A DNA stretch of 64,000 nt. Source: Stagnihabitans lacustris. Its GTDB lineage: Bacteria > Pseudomonadota > Alphaproteobacteria > Rhodobacterales > Rhodobacteraceae. Shown here piece after piece: positions 18,670 through 26,599 of this stretch (the first letter of the stretch is position 1; each line of letters begins with the position of its first letter). The translations under genes were made by a program, and so were the position numbers. The DNA is taken from the NCBI RefSeq assembly GCF_025950525.1, contig NZ_JAPDGS010000002.1:682001-746000 (forward strand), in the 5' to 3' direction. The notes below the pieces were generated by a model. It saw nothing but the letters and a program-made list of their open reading frames with translations. It ran no database searches and was not told the origin of the DNA.

Positions 18670-19410
18670 TCAAGCCTTTGGCTTGAGCAGCTGCGCCAAG
18701 GCATCGCCCCATTTCAGCCCGGGCACGAAGGCCCCGGTCTGCAGATAGGCCATAACCTGCACGATGACCTCGGGCGAGTTCATCAGGAAGGTATGGCTGA
18801 CCGGCAGGGTCAGATGGGCGCGCATGCCATCAACCTTGGTCGAGGCGACCGAAACCTTGCCGTCATCCGTCCCCGGGATCAACCGCGACAGCCAGGGGCT
18901 GAGCGAGCGGTTGCCGGCAATCACCCCCAAGTCGAAATCCACAGGCGGCAGCGACCGCGGCCCCTCGGGTCCGGTGCCCAGCTCCGCCCCGGCAGGCCCA
19001 TGGACCCAGCGAAACAGCGCCCAATCCGACAGAGCATCGACGACTTCTGATCCCTGGTTCGGCGGCGCCAGCATGACGACACGGCCCATCTGCGCCGGGC
19101 GATGGTCGCGCAGCCACAGCCGCAGCAGGATACCCCCCATCGAATGGGTGACGAAATTCACCTTGGTCCCGGGCGGACAGGCAGCGACCCGGTCGCCCAC
19201 CATCTCGGCCAATTCGGCCACCGTGGCCGCTGTCGAGGGATAGCTTTCGTTCACCACCTGATAACCCTGCGCCCGCAAGGCGCCGTCCATCAGAAGAAGC
19301 GAGGCCTCGGACCGCGCCAGCCCATGCAAGAGCACCACACATTCGCCCAGCACGGGCGCGGGGCCAAGGGCTGCGAGGGCGGCAAGGAACAGGGCAGAAG
19401 AGCGGCGCAT
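18670..19410 (-). CDS. Secreted alpha/beta-hydrolase (lipase/esterase-like)
   Basis: 246 aa from ATG at 19410. A signal peptide (M-R-R-S-S-A-L-F-L-A-A-L-A-A-L-G-P-A-P-V-L-G) predicts export. It has an oxyanion-hole V-V-L-L-H-G-L (about 25-31), the nucleophile T-H-S-M-G-G (Ser90) and late D-D-G-K-V-S-V and V-S-H-T-F-L segments for the acid and histidine. The pattern resembles triacylglycerol lipase/PGAP1-like hydrolases. Substrate unknown. Confidence 0.85.
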   Translation of the reverse strand: MRRSSALFLAALAALGPAPVLGECVVLLHGLARSEASLLLMDGALRAQGYQVVNESYPSTAATVAELAEMVGDRVAACPPGTKVNFVTHSMGGILLRLWLRDHRPAQMGRVVMLAPPNQGSEVVDALSDWALFRWVHGPAGAELGTGPEGPRSLPPVDFDLGVIAGNRSLSPWLSRLIPGTDDGKVSVASTKVDGMRAHLTLPVSHTFLMNSPEVIVQVMAYLQTGAFVPGLKWGDALAQLLKPKA

Positions 19411-19608
19411 GGCCCTATGTCGCCCCGTCGGCAGGGCAGAGGCAAGGGGGCAACGACGCCCGGCTTTCCTTTCCGCCGCGTCAAAGGGAATATCCGCCTG
19501 CGGAACGGGCGATCTGCAGGCGCGCACAGGTCTTTTGCGGGCCCGCACCCTGGCGCGCTTGCCCGGGGAGGCAAGTTTCGCTATGCATTCTTGGCCGGGG
19601 TGTCCCGG

Positions 19609-19730
19609 TATTCTCAGGGCGGGGTGCAATTCCCCACCGGCGGTGATAGCCCGCGAGCGCCTTCTTCGGAAGGGTCAGCAGATCCGGTGGAACCCCGGGG
19701 CCGACGGTATAGTCCGGATGAAAGAGAATG
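19609..19730 (+). ncRNA. FMN riboswitch (RFN element)
   Basis: All landmark segments of the RFN element are present in order. P1 pairs ATTCTC (19610-19615) with GAGAAT (19724-19729). Between them lie CAGGGCGGGGTGCAATTCCC, ACCGGCGGTGATAG, CCGCGAGCG, GTCAGCAGATCCGGTG, CCGGGGCCGACGGTATAG and TCCGGATGAAAGAG. It precedes ribN, so the transporter should be repressed when FMN is plentiful. Most of the 397-base gap (19411-19807) is this leader; 19411-19608 shows no gene. Confidence 0.97.
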
Positions 19731-19735
19731 AGTGC

Positions 19736-19804
19736 CAGGCCCGTTCGCGCGGGCCTGTCTCCTCATGATCTCCCTGGGTCACAGGTGGTCAATGAAAGGA
19801 GACA
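19736..19804 (+). promoter_or_regulatory. Expression platform of the ribN riboswitch (anti-SD and SD)
   Basis: A hairpin pairs 19736-19743 with 19750-19757. Directly after it TGTCTCCT (19756-19763) is a perfect 8-nt complement of the ribN Shine-Dalgarno region AGGAGACA (19797-19804). An alternative outer stem pairs ATGAG (19728-19732) with CTCAT (19762-19766), which would compete both with P1 and with the SD pairing. This suggests translational control; there is no strong U-tract for termination. Confidence 0.65.
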
Positions 19805-19807
19805 ACC

Positions 19808-19849
19808 ATGACTCAGAACGGCACGATTCAGAACGGCATGACTCAGAAC
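19808..19849 (+). repeat. Tandem 15-bp repeat at the ribN 5' end
   Basis: Three copies of ATGACTCAGAACGGC, the middle one ACGATTCAGAACGGC and the third truncated after 12 bases, start at the ATG. They encode M-T-Q-N-G-T-I-Q-N-G-M-T-Q-N. Confidence 0.85.
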
Positions 19850-20737
19850 CTGCGTGGCGCGGCCTATATGGTGCTGGCGGGCATCTGCTTTGCGGCAGCC
19901 AATGCGATCACCTATCACATCACGGCCCCGGGCGATTGGGGCGGCTTGGGCTTCAAGGCGCAGTCTGACACCTTTTGGCAATATCTGATCGCCACGGTCT
20001 TTTCGGCGCCCTTCATCCTGCGCCACGGGCTGGAGGGCTTCAAGACTCAGCGGCCGGTGATGCATCTGGTGCGGGTGGTCGTTTCGGCGCTGGGGGTTCA
20101 GGCCTTTGTCATGAGCCTGGCGGCGGGAACGCCGATCTGGCAGGTGATCTCGCTGGTGATGACCTCGCCGATCTTCGTGCTGGTGGGCGCGGCGCTGTTC
20201 CTGGGCGAGACCGTCAGCGCGCCGCGCTGGATCGCCGCGGGGATCGGCTTGGGCGGGGCGACCATCGTTTCGGGGCTCTGGACCTCGGGGCTGACGGCGG
20301 CGATGTTGTATCCGGTCGCGGCGGCGGTGCTGTGGGCGGGGTCGTCCCTGCTGACCAAGGTCCTGACCCGGACGGAAAGCGCGCCGTCGATCACGCTGTG
20401 GCTTTTGGTGCTGTTGACGCCGATCAACGCGGGCCTGTCGGTTCATGCCGGGTTCGAACTGCCCTCGGCGCCGATCTGGTTCTGGCTGATCGCGGGCGGC
20501 ATGGTGATGATGGCGGCGCAATATCTGCTGACTTGGTCCTATGCCGCGGCGGATGCGGCCTTTGTCCAACCCTTCGACGATCTGAAGCTGATCTCGAACA
20601 TCCTGATCTATGGGCTGGTCTTCGGCTATTGGCCCGAGGGCAATATCTGGATGGGCGTCGTGCTGATCCTGGCGGGCTCGCTTTACCTGTTGTGGAGCGG
20701 CTGGAAATCCGAGGGCGCGCAGGCTGTGGCCGCCTAA
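19808..20737 (+). CDS. ribN: Riboflavin transporter RibN (EamA/DMT family)
   Basis: 309 aa with about ten membrane helices in two EamA repeats. Placement directly behind an FMN riboswitch and similarity to RibN proteins of alphaproteobacteria identify it as a riboflavin importer. The ATG at 19808 follows AAGGAG by 6 bases. The N-terminus is unusual: the first 14 codons are near-perfect copies of a 15-base unit (M-T-Q-N-G, T-I-Q-N-G, M-T-Q-N), a tandem repeat at the 5' end of the gene. Confidence 0.9.
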   Translation: MTQNGTIQNGMTQNLRGAAYMVLAGICFAAANAITYHITAPGDWGGLGFKAQSDTFWQYLIATVFSAPFILRHGLEGFKTQRPVMHLVRVVVSALGVQAFVMSLAAGTPIWQVISLVMTSPIFVLVGAALFLGETVSAPRWIAAGIGLGGATIVSGLWTSGLTAAMLYPVAAAVLWAGSSLLTKVLTRTESAPSITLWLLVLLTPINAGLSVHAGFELPSAPIWFWLIAGGMVMMAAQYLLTWSYAAADAAFVQPFDDLKLISNILIYGLVFGYWPEGNIWMGVVLILAGSLYLLWSGWKSEGAQAVAA

Positions 20738-20773
20738 GGGGGGGCGCTGCCCCCGTCCCTTTGGGACTCCCCC

Positions 20774-20832
20774 GGAGATATTTGGGTCAGTATGAAAGGG
20801 GGTTTGGCTTTCATACTGACCCAAATACTCCC
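20774..20832. repeat. Intergenic repeat family 1, copies C1 and C2 in inverted arrangement
   Basis: A perfect 20-bp inverted repeat (20779-20798 with 20808-20827, 9-base loop) is made of two tails of the GAGTATTTG...AGTATGAAAG family facing each other. It lies between ribN and the NUDIX gene. As RNA it would form a strong hairpin and may serve as the ribN terminator. A GGGGGC/GCCCCC stem (20739-20754) precedes it. Confidence 0.75.
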
Positions 20833-20901
20833 TTGCGACAGAGGCCGTCCGGGACACCGGGCGGCCTCTGGACATTTCGGGGCCGCGGGATAGGGTAAGA
20901 C

Positions 20902-21351
20902 ATGGCTGTGAAACGCTTTCCACGTCTGGCGGTGCGGGCGCTGATCCTGGAGCGGGATCGGCTTTTGCTGGTCAATGCCTATCCCGGTGGGGTTTCGGAC
21001 CTGTGGTGCGCGCCCGGCGGCGGGGTAGAGCCGGGGGCGTCCTTGCCCGAGAACCTGGCGCGCGAGCTGCGCGAAGAGACCGGTTTGACCGTCGAGGTCG
21101 GCGCGCCGGCTCTGGTCAACGAATTCCACGACCCCGCCACGGGCTTTCACCAGGTCGACATCTTTTTCCGCTGTCGCATCACGGCGGGCGTCATCGACCC
21201 GGCCTGGGTCGATCCGGCCGCCGTCGTGACGCAAAGGCGGTTCTTTGCCCGCGCCGACCTGGCCGCCATCCGGTTCAAACCTGACAGCCTGGCCAAGGCC
21301 GCCTGGGGCACGGGCTGCCATTACGACCCGCTGGAAGTCATCGTGCCATGA
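20902..21351 (+). CDS. NUDIX hydrolase
   Basis: 149 aa. The NUDIX box is visible as G-x(5)-E...R-E-L-x-E-E-T-G-L (G-G-V-E-P-G-A-S-L-P-E-N-L-A-R-E-L-R-E-E-T-G-L at about 40-62), the metal-binding catalytic motif for hydrolysing nucleoside-diphosphate-linked compounds. The substrate cannot be told. Its stop overlaps the next gene's start (ATGA at 21348-21351), so it heads a three-gene operon with the Gre-like and GNAT genes. Confidence 0.92.
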   Translation: MAVKRFPRLAVRALILERDRLLLVNAYPGGVSDLWCAPGGGVEPGASLPENLARELREETGLTVEVGAPALVNEFHDPATGFHQVDIFFRCRITAGVIDPAWVDPAAVVTQRRFFARADLAAIRFKPDSLAKAAWGTGCHYDPLEVIVP

Positions 21352-21845
21352 GCCGCGCTTTCGTGAAAGAGGGGGATGGGTCGCTGGAGCCCTTGCCCGA
21401 TCTGCCGATCTCCTCCCATCCGAACTATGTCACGCGGCGGGGATTGGCGGCTTTGCAGGCGCGGTTGCTTGTGCGGCAAGAGGCGCTGGCCGACTTGAAA
21501 TCGCGTGCGGATCGACTGGACAAGCTGCCCGAGGCCGCCGCCGAGCGCGACATCCGCTATCTGGAGGCGCGGTTGAAATCGGCCATTCCGGTTGATCCCC
21601 CCGCCGATCTGACCGCGGTGGCCTTTGGTCTGCGCGTCCGCGTGGCGGGTCCGCAAGGCACGGCCTGGTATGAGATCACCGGCGAGGACGAGGCCGACCC
21701 CGCCCTGGGCCGCATCGCGCCGCAATCGCCCCTGGCCCGCGCCCTGATCGGCGCCGAGTTGGGCGATACGGTACAGTGGCGCAGGCCCTCGGGCGTCGTG
21801 ACCCTGGACGTTCTGGAGATATCCCATGCCGATCCTGCCGCTTGA
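21348..21845 (+). CDS. GreA/GreB-family transcription elongation factor
   Basis: 165 aa. An N-terminal coiled coil (G-L-A-A-L-Q-A-R-L-L-V-R-Q-E-A-L-A-D-L with later acidic/basic heptads to about residue 80) is followed by the FKBP-like C-terminal domain (Y-E-I-T-G-E-D-E-A-D-P, S-P-L-A-R-A-L-I-G-A-E-L-G-D-T-V). Gre factors stimulate transcript cleavage in stalled RNA polymerase. The sequence is GreB-like but divergent; it may be an accessory paralogue rather than the main GreA. ATGA coupling to the NUDIX gene. Confidence 0.85.
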   Translation: MSRAFVKEGDGSLEPLPDLPISSHPNYVTRRGLAALQARLLVRQEALADLKSRADRLDKLPEAAAERDIRYLEARLKSAIPVDPPADLTAVAFGLRVRVAGPQGTAWYEITGEDEADPALGRIAPQSPLARALIGAELGDTVQWRRPSGVVTLDVLEISHADPAA

Positions 21846-22323
21846 CCCCCAGGCCGACCGCGCCGCGATCCTTGGCCTTTTGACCGAGGCGCGGGATTAC
21901 TATCAGCTTTGGCTGGGCCGCGATCCGAATGAAAGCGATGTCGATGATGTCTTGCAAGCCGGTCCTCCGGGCTGCGATCCGGCGGCCTCGCATCGGTTGG
22001 GCCTTTGGGGGGAGGGGTTGGAGGGCGTGGCGGAACTCTCTTTCGGCTTTCCCACCGCCCCGGATGCCTATCTGGGGCTGATGATCCTGGCGCCGCGTGC
22101 CCGGTCACGGGGCCAAGGCGCGGCGTTCCTGGACCATATTCAGGCCCTTGCCCAGGGCTGTCCGCGGCTTTACTTGGCCGTGCTGGAGGCCAACCCGAGG
22201 GGCCGCACCTTCTGGGAGCGCATGGGCTTTCGGCCCACCGGGGTCAACCGCGAGATGCAGGAAAACGGCATCCCCCACCGCGTGCATCGGCTGGTGAAGG
22301 ATTTGCCAAGAGGGGCGCTATAG
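21826..22323 (+). CDS. GNAT-family N-acetyltransferase
   Basis: 165 aa; overlaps the Gre-like gene by 20 bases. The acetyl-CoA-binding motif appears as A-P-R-A-R-S-R-G-Q-G-A-A-F-L-D (about 91-105), followed by L-A-V-L-E-A-N-P-R-G-R-T-F-W-E-R-M-G-F. The target is unknown. Its 3' end overlaps the convergent decarboxylase gene by 6 bases. Confidence 0.87.
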   Translation: MPILPLDPQADRAAILGLLTEARDYYQLWLGRDPNESDVDDVLQAGPPGCDPAASHRLGLWGEGLEGVAELSFGFPTAPDAYLGLMILAPRARSRGQGAAFLDHIQALAQGCPRLYLAVLEANPRGRTFWERMGFRPTGVNREMQENGIPHRVHRLVKDLPRGAL

Positions 22324-23895
22324 CGTCACGCGGATTTCGATCAGGCGCGGCCCGTCCTGGGGCTGGCTTAGCGCCCAATGCAGCACATCGGGGTCTTGGG
22401 GAACGCTTGTGAAGGGCAGGTCGCAGGCCGCGGCAAAGGGCTCTAGCCGCAGCGGAGAGGGGTGGCAGCCGATGACCTCGGTATTGGCGCCGCGCATCGC
22501 CTCGGCGATCTCGCGGAAGGCGGCGTTGTTCCACACAAGGAAGGTGATGGGCAGGCGTTCATCCACCGCGGTCCGCAGTTCCCCCGGCGAGAATTGCAAG
22601 CCGCCATCGCCCACCAGGCAAACGGTTTTCAGGTCGGGCCGCGCCATGGCGGCGCCCACCGCCGCCCCGGGGCCAAAGCCAAGCGCGCCATAGCCGGTGG
22701 CCGCGTTGAACCAGCCGCCCGGGCGGTCGTGGTCATAGTAAAGGTTGCCGGCATAGATCGGCTGGGTGCTGTCGCCGATGATCTGACAGCCGGGCAGGGC
22801 GGCGCGGATCGCCTCGACCATGTCCAATTGGCCGGGCATGGTGGGGGAAAGCTCTCCCAGCACGGCGCGGGCGCGGTGGCGGGTGTCCTCGGCGCGGGGC
22901 GCGCCTTGGGCCGCGTGCGGGGTCAGCAGAGGCAAAAGCGCCGCCATGGTCGCCCCGGCATCCCCCAGCAGGGCCAAGGCGGTCGTCCAGCGGCCCAACT
23001 GCGCGCCGTCGCGGTCGATGCGGATCATGGAGGACAGGTCGGGCAAGCCACCGTCCGCATACATGTCATAGTCGGTCTGGCCAAGCTCTGTGCCGATGGC
23101 CAGGACCTGATCGGCCCCCGTGATCAGGTCGCGCACCACGGCCAGGCTGGGCGAGGCGGGCACGGTCAGCGGATGGCCATGCATCATGCCACGCGCGTTG
23201 GTGGTCTGGATCACCGGGGCGTCAAGCTTTTCGGCCAGGGCTTGCAGCGCGGCTTGCTGGCCACGGGCGCCGCCGCCGACCAGGATCACGGGGCGCGCGG
23301 CCCGGTTCAACAGCTCGGCCGCGCGGGCAAGCGCATCGGCCCCCGGCACCGGCTGTTCGGCCAAAGCCGCGGGGGGCGCAAGGGGCGGGCAGGGCAAGGG
23401 CATCACATCGGTCGGGACCTCGATATGGACGGGACCCGGGCGGCCGGTGGTCAACAGCGCCCAGGCCCAGTCCAGCACGGGGCCGACATCTTCGGGCGCG
23501 GTGATCTGGCGGGTCGGACACAGAGCGCGGACCATGGCGGCCTGATCGGGCAGTTCATGCAGGCGCCCCAGGCCGCGGCCCAGGCTGTCGCGCCGGTTGA
23601 CGCCAGAGATGACCAAGACCGGCACCGAATCCTGACGGCTTTGCGCCATGGCGGTCAGGGCATTGGTGATCCCCGGCCCGGTGATGACAAAGGCCACGCC
23701 GGGTTGACCGCTGGCGCGCGCATAGCCGTCCGCCATGAAGGCGCAGCCTTGTTCGTGGCGCGCCGTCACATGGCGCACCGGGCTTTCCGACAGGCCGCGA
23801 TACAGTTCGACCGTATGAACCCCGGGGATGCCGAAGACCACCTTGACGCCGCGCGCGGCCAGACCCTCGACCAGACGTTCGCCAACGGTTCTCAT
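22318..23895 (-). CDS. ThDP-dependent decarboxylase, AruI-like (5-guanidino-2-oxopentanoate decarboxylase)
   Basis: 525 aa with the three-domain acetolactate synthase fold. The catalytic glutamate is in R-H-E-Q-G-C-A-F-M-A-D-G-Y-A-R (Glu48), and the ThDP/metal site is V-G-D-G-G-L-Q-F-S-P-G-E-L. It follows an aminotransferase resembling AruH by one base and a TetR gene, the layout expected for arginine transamination, in which 2-ketoarginine is decarboxylated to 4-guanidinobutyraldehyde. Assignment to AruI rests on context and general resemblance; a different 2-oxoacid decarboxylase is possible. Confidence 0.7.
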   Translation of the reverse strand: MRTVGERLVEGLAARGVKVVFGIPGVHTVELYRGLSESPVRHVTARHEQGCAFMADGYARASGQPGVAFVITGPGITNALTAMAQSRQDSVPVLVISGVNRRDSLGRGLGRLHELPDQAAMVRALCPTRQITAPEDVGPVLDWAWALLTTGRPGPVHIEVPTDVMPLPCPPLAPPAALAEQPVPGADALARAAELLNRAARPVILVGGGARGQQAALQALAEKLDAPVIQTTNARGMMHGHPLTVPASPSLAVVRDLITGADQVLAIGTELGQTDYDMYADGGLPDLSSMIRIDRDGAQLGRWTTALALLGDAGATMAALLPLLTPHAAQGAPRAEDTRHRARAVLGELSPTMPGQLDMVEAIRAALPGCQIIGDSTQPIYAGNLYYDHDRPGGWFNAATGYGALGFGPGAAVGAAMARPDLKTVCLVGDGGLQFSPGELRTAVDERLPITFLVWNNAAFREIAEAMRGANTEVIGCHPSPLRLEPFAAACDLPFTSVPQDPDVLHWALSQPQDGPRLIEIRVTL

Positions 23896-23896
23896 G

Positions 23897-25075
23897 TCAG
23901 GCCTCCATCTGGCGGGCGGTAAAGGCTGCGATGCGGCGGCAAGCCTCGGTGATTTCGGCGTCAGACCGGGTCAAAGACACCCGCAGCCAACCGTTCAGCG
24001 ACGGCCCAAAGCTTTCGCCCGGCATGACGGCCACGCGTTCCTCCATCAGCAGTTTGCGCGCGAAATCCTCGCCCGACAAGCCCGTGGCGCGGATATCCAC
24101 CACGCTGAACATCCCCGCCGAAGGTTCATGGACCTGCAGCGCGTTCACCCCATGCAGCGCGTCCTTCAGCATCCTTGCGCGGCGGGAGAAGCGTTCCACC
24201 ATCCCCGGAGCGACCGGCGAGGGCCGCGACACCGCCAGCGCCGTCATGTCGGCGATAAAGGGTTGGTTGCCGAAAAGCATCGTCTCGGCCACCGGCAGAA
24301 GCCGGGCCATGAACTCGCCCGGGCCGACCGCCCAGCCCGACCGAAAGCCCGGCGCGGCATGGGATTTGGAAATGGACGACACGACCACGGTCCGGTCGGC
24401 GAAATCCGCGATATCCAGCGGCGACAGGAATTCGCCGCCAAAGATCAGCTCTTCATAGACCTCGTCCGACAGAATCCACAGGTTGTGATCCCGCGCCAGC
24501 CGCCCCAGCGCCATCAGGTCGTCCCGGGTCAGCACGGCGCCCGTCGGGTTGTGCGGCGTGTTCAGGAACAGCACGCGCGAGGCCGGCGTGATGCGCGCCG
24601 CCACATCCGCGGCCTGCATCCGGAAGCCCTGTTCGGGATGCAGGGGCACCATGACCGGAACCGCGCCCGGCGCCCGGATCACGCCTTCGTAGGTGGCATA
24701 CATCGGGTCGCCCACAAGGACCTCGTCGCCCGGACCGACAAGTCCCAACAGCACGGCGTAAAGCGAGGTCTGGGTGCCGGGAAAGCACATGACCTGATTG
24801 GCGCCGATGGTCCGCCCGGTGCGGCGGGAATAGCGCTCGGCCAGGGCGGCCAGAAGGCCGGGTTCGCCGCGGCCGTTGGAATAGCCATAGCGGCCCGACC
24901 GCATCGCGGCATGGGCCTTGTCGAACAGCTCTTCGGGCGGGGGGACATCGGGTTCGCCGATGGTCAGGGCGATGACCTCTTGCCCGGTCTGCGCCATGGC
25001 CTTGGCCATCGCGTGGATCTCCCATTTCGCCCCGCCCAGGCCCGCGAGCCTTTCGGTGATCGCCGCGTATCGCAT
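23897..25075 (-). CDS. Class I/II aminotransferase, AruH-like (arginine:pyruvate transaminase)
   Basis: 392 aa PLP enzyme. It has N-T-P-H-N-P-T-G-A (about 172-180), D-E-V-Y-E-E-L and S-S-I-S-K-S-H-A with the Schiff-base lysine (Lys237), then G-F-R-S-G-W. Start and overall motif order resemble Pseudomonas AruH, and the downstream gene encodes an AruI-like decarboxylase. It lies one base after the TetR gene, so all three are co-transcribed. It would transfer the arginine amino group to pyruvate. The substrate is inferred. Confidence 0.72.
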   Translation of the reverse strand: MRYAAITERLAGLGGAKWEIHAMAKAMAQTGQEVIALTIGEPDVPPPEELFDKAHAAMRSGRYGYSNGRGEPGLLAALAERYSRRTGRTIGANQVMCFPGTQTSLYAVLLGLVGPGDEVLVGDPMYATYEGVIRAPGAVPVMVPLHPEQGFRMQAADVAARITPASRVLFLNTPHNPTGAVLTRDDLMALGRLARDHNLWILSDEVYEELIFGGEFLSPLDIADFADRTVVVSSISKSHAAPGFRSGWAVGPGEFMARLLPVAETMLFGNQPFIADMTALAVSRPSPVAPGMVERFSRRARMLKDALHGVNALQVHEPSAGMFSVVDIRATGLSGEDFARKLLMEERVAVMPGESFGPSLNGWLRVSLTRSDAEITEACRRIAAFTARQMEA

Positions 25076-25076
25076 G

Positions 25077-25733
25077 TCAAACCTCGGTCAAGATGGGGGC
25101 GGAAAGCAACAGCCAGGGCGTCAGATCGACCCCGAGGATCGCACCGACCGAACGGATGCCCAACTCGGCCAGCTCGCCGGGGGCAAAGGCCTCGGGCAGG
25201 GCGCAACCCTCCATCCACAACCCGTCGATCACGGCGTTGCAGGCAATGGCCATGCGGCGGGCATGAAGGTCGGGCCAATCGCCCGGCAGGTCGGCAATCA
25301 GCCCCTGCAGCCGGTCGCGATAGCCCAGATAGGTCTGGGAATGGGTCTCTCGCATCACCGGATCGCGCCGGGTTTCCTGCAGAAAGGTCGCCCACAGCGT
25401 CAGGGCCTCGGGGTCAACCACCGGCGCGGTCAAAGAGGCCGCGACAAAGGCCGCCAGCCGCGCTTCGGGCGCATGAGGGGCCGCGCGCAGCACCGAGGCG
25501 CTGTCATCGGTCATCCGGTCCATCAGGTGCCGATAGGCCGCGATCAGCAGTTGATCCTTGGACTGGAAGTAGTGCCGGATCAGTCCCGCCGTCACCCCCG
25601 CCCTTTCGGCAATCGACCGCACGGTGGCATTTTGCGCGCCCCCTTCGGCGACCAGCGCCAAGGTGGCCTCGACCAGCGCAAGGCGGCGCTTGTCTTCGGC
25701 CTCGCGGCGATAGGGTTTGCGGTCGGGGGTCAT
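25077..25733 (-). CDS. TetR-family regulator (BetI-like)
   Basis: 218 aa. The N-terminal HTH covers about 15-60 (A-L-V-E-A-T-L-A-L-V-A-E-G-G, V-R-S-I-A-E-R-A-G-V-T-A-G-L-I-R-H-Y-F-Q-S-K-D-Q-L) and is close to BetI. It is the first gene of the operon with the aminotransferase and decarboxylase, and a palindrome 23-50 bases upstream of its start is a likely autoregulatory site. The effector may be arginine or a derivative (inference). Confidence 0.9.
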   Translation of the reverse strand: MTPDRKPYRREAEDKRRLALVEATLALVAEGGAQNATVRSIAERAGVTAGLIRHYFQSKDQLLIAAYRHLMDRMTDDSASVLRAAPHAPEARLAAFVAASLTAPVVDPEALTLWATFLQETRRDPVMRETHSQTYLGYRDRLQGLIADLPGDWPDLHARRMAIACNAVIDGLWMEGCALPEAFAPGELAELGIRSVGAILGVDLTPWLLLSAPILTEV

Positions 25734-25755
25734 GAAAGAGCCTTGCTGTCCGGCG

Positions 25756-25783
25756 CCAAGTTATTCAGCTGGATAATTCTTGG
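25756..25783 (-). promoter_or_regulatory. Putative TetR/BetI-type operator
   Basis: TTATTCAG-CTGGATAA (25761-25776) is a 16-bp palindrome with one mismatched pair. It is bracketed by CCAAG (25756-25760) and CTTGG (25779-25783). It sits just upstream of the TetR gene, where autorepression would act on the whole operon. Confidence 0.6.
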
Positions 25784-25861
25784 CCGAAGTTTCGCGCCCC
25801 CGCAAGGCCTTGCGGCGTCAATCCCTGCCGGAAACCGAATGACCCCGCGTCAGGCGCCGGG

Positions 25862-26458
25862 TCAGGGAAAGATCTCGCCCGACGTGACGCCCCAAAGCGC
25901 CGAGGCATGGACCCAGCCCTTTTCGCCCTCGACCATGATGCGGCACCAGTCGGGGACGCATTGCACCAGGCGGCCCACCACGTTCAGCTCGTTCTGGAAC
26001 AGAACCTCGGAGCCGTCGTCGGGCGCCGAATGGGCCTCGGCCATGTCTTGCGTGACCAGCACGCTGCGCACGCCTGACAGCAGCATGTAATGCACCCAGC
26101 CGCCCGCGCCGTCGGCATCCTCGACCCGGCGCCAGTGTTCGTATTCGGCGGTGATCTTCAGCGGCATCCCTTCGCGGGTGAAAACCCAGTCGATGCGATG
26201 CGTGAGCCCCGGACCGCGCCTTGCATTGCCCTCGTTGCCCTTCAGGCTGACGTAACGCGGGATCGGCAGGTTGGTGACAGCGCCCTTGGTCGGATCGCGC
26301 GGCGTGGCCTCGGCGTCGGGATCGGCCTCGGGCAGGGGGGCCATGGCCTCACGCGCGCCCTCGGCCTGTTCCTCGATCGAGGCCTCCTGGCCCCAGGCCG
26401 CCGTCACCGAAATCGACCCCGACAGGGCCAAAAGCCCCGCAATCAGATATGCCCGCAT
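25862..26458 (-). CDS. SH3-domain secreted protein
   Basis: 198 aa from ATG at 26458. The signal peptide M-R-A-Y-L-I-A-G-L-L-A-L-S-G-S-I-S-V-T-A-A-W-G-Q is followed by an acidic, proline-rich linker. Then come two SH3-like repeats: Y-V-S-L-K-G-N-E-G-N-A-R-R-G-P-G-L-T-H-R-I-D-W-V-F at about 70-125 and a second ending C-R-I-M-V-E-G-E-K-G-W-V-H-A-S-A-L-W-G-V. This matches bacterial SH3 (PF06347) proteins thought to act in the envelope. Binding partner unknown. Confidence 0.83.
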   Translation of the reverse strand: MRAYLIAGLLALSGSISVTAAWGQEASIEEQAEGAREAMAPLPEADPDAEATPRDPTKGAVTNLPIPRYVSLKGNEGNARRGPGLTHRIDWVFTREGMPLKITAEYEHWRRVEDADGAGGWVHYMLLSGVRSVLVTQDMAEAHSAPDDGSEVLFQNELNVVGRLVQCVPDWCRIMVEGEKGWVHASALWGVTSGEIFP

Positions 26459-26599
26459 CCGTTTACCCGCTCGATTCCAGCCTGCTTGACCGGGCCTGCG
26501 TCTTGTTGTCACCCGAACGCGATGCGCCCGGGCTTGTGCTAGGACCCGCAAGGGGCCACTTTGCCATCAAAGGCTGCGATTGGGAAGTGAGGGAGCGCC

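Noticed and set aside
26459..26599. Possible small gene in the SH3/dehydrogenase spacer
   Set aside because: No frame with a ribosome-binding site or coding-like composition; it is best read as divergent promoters.
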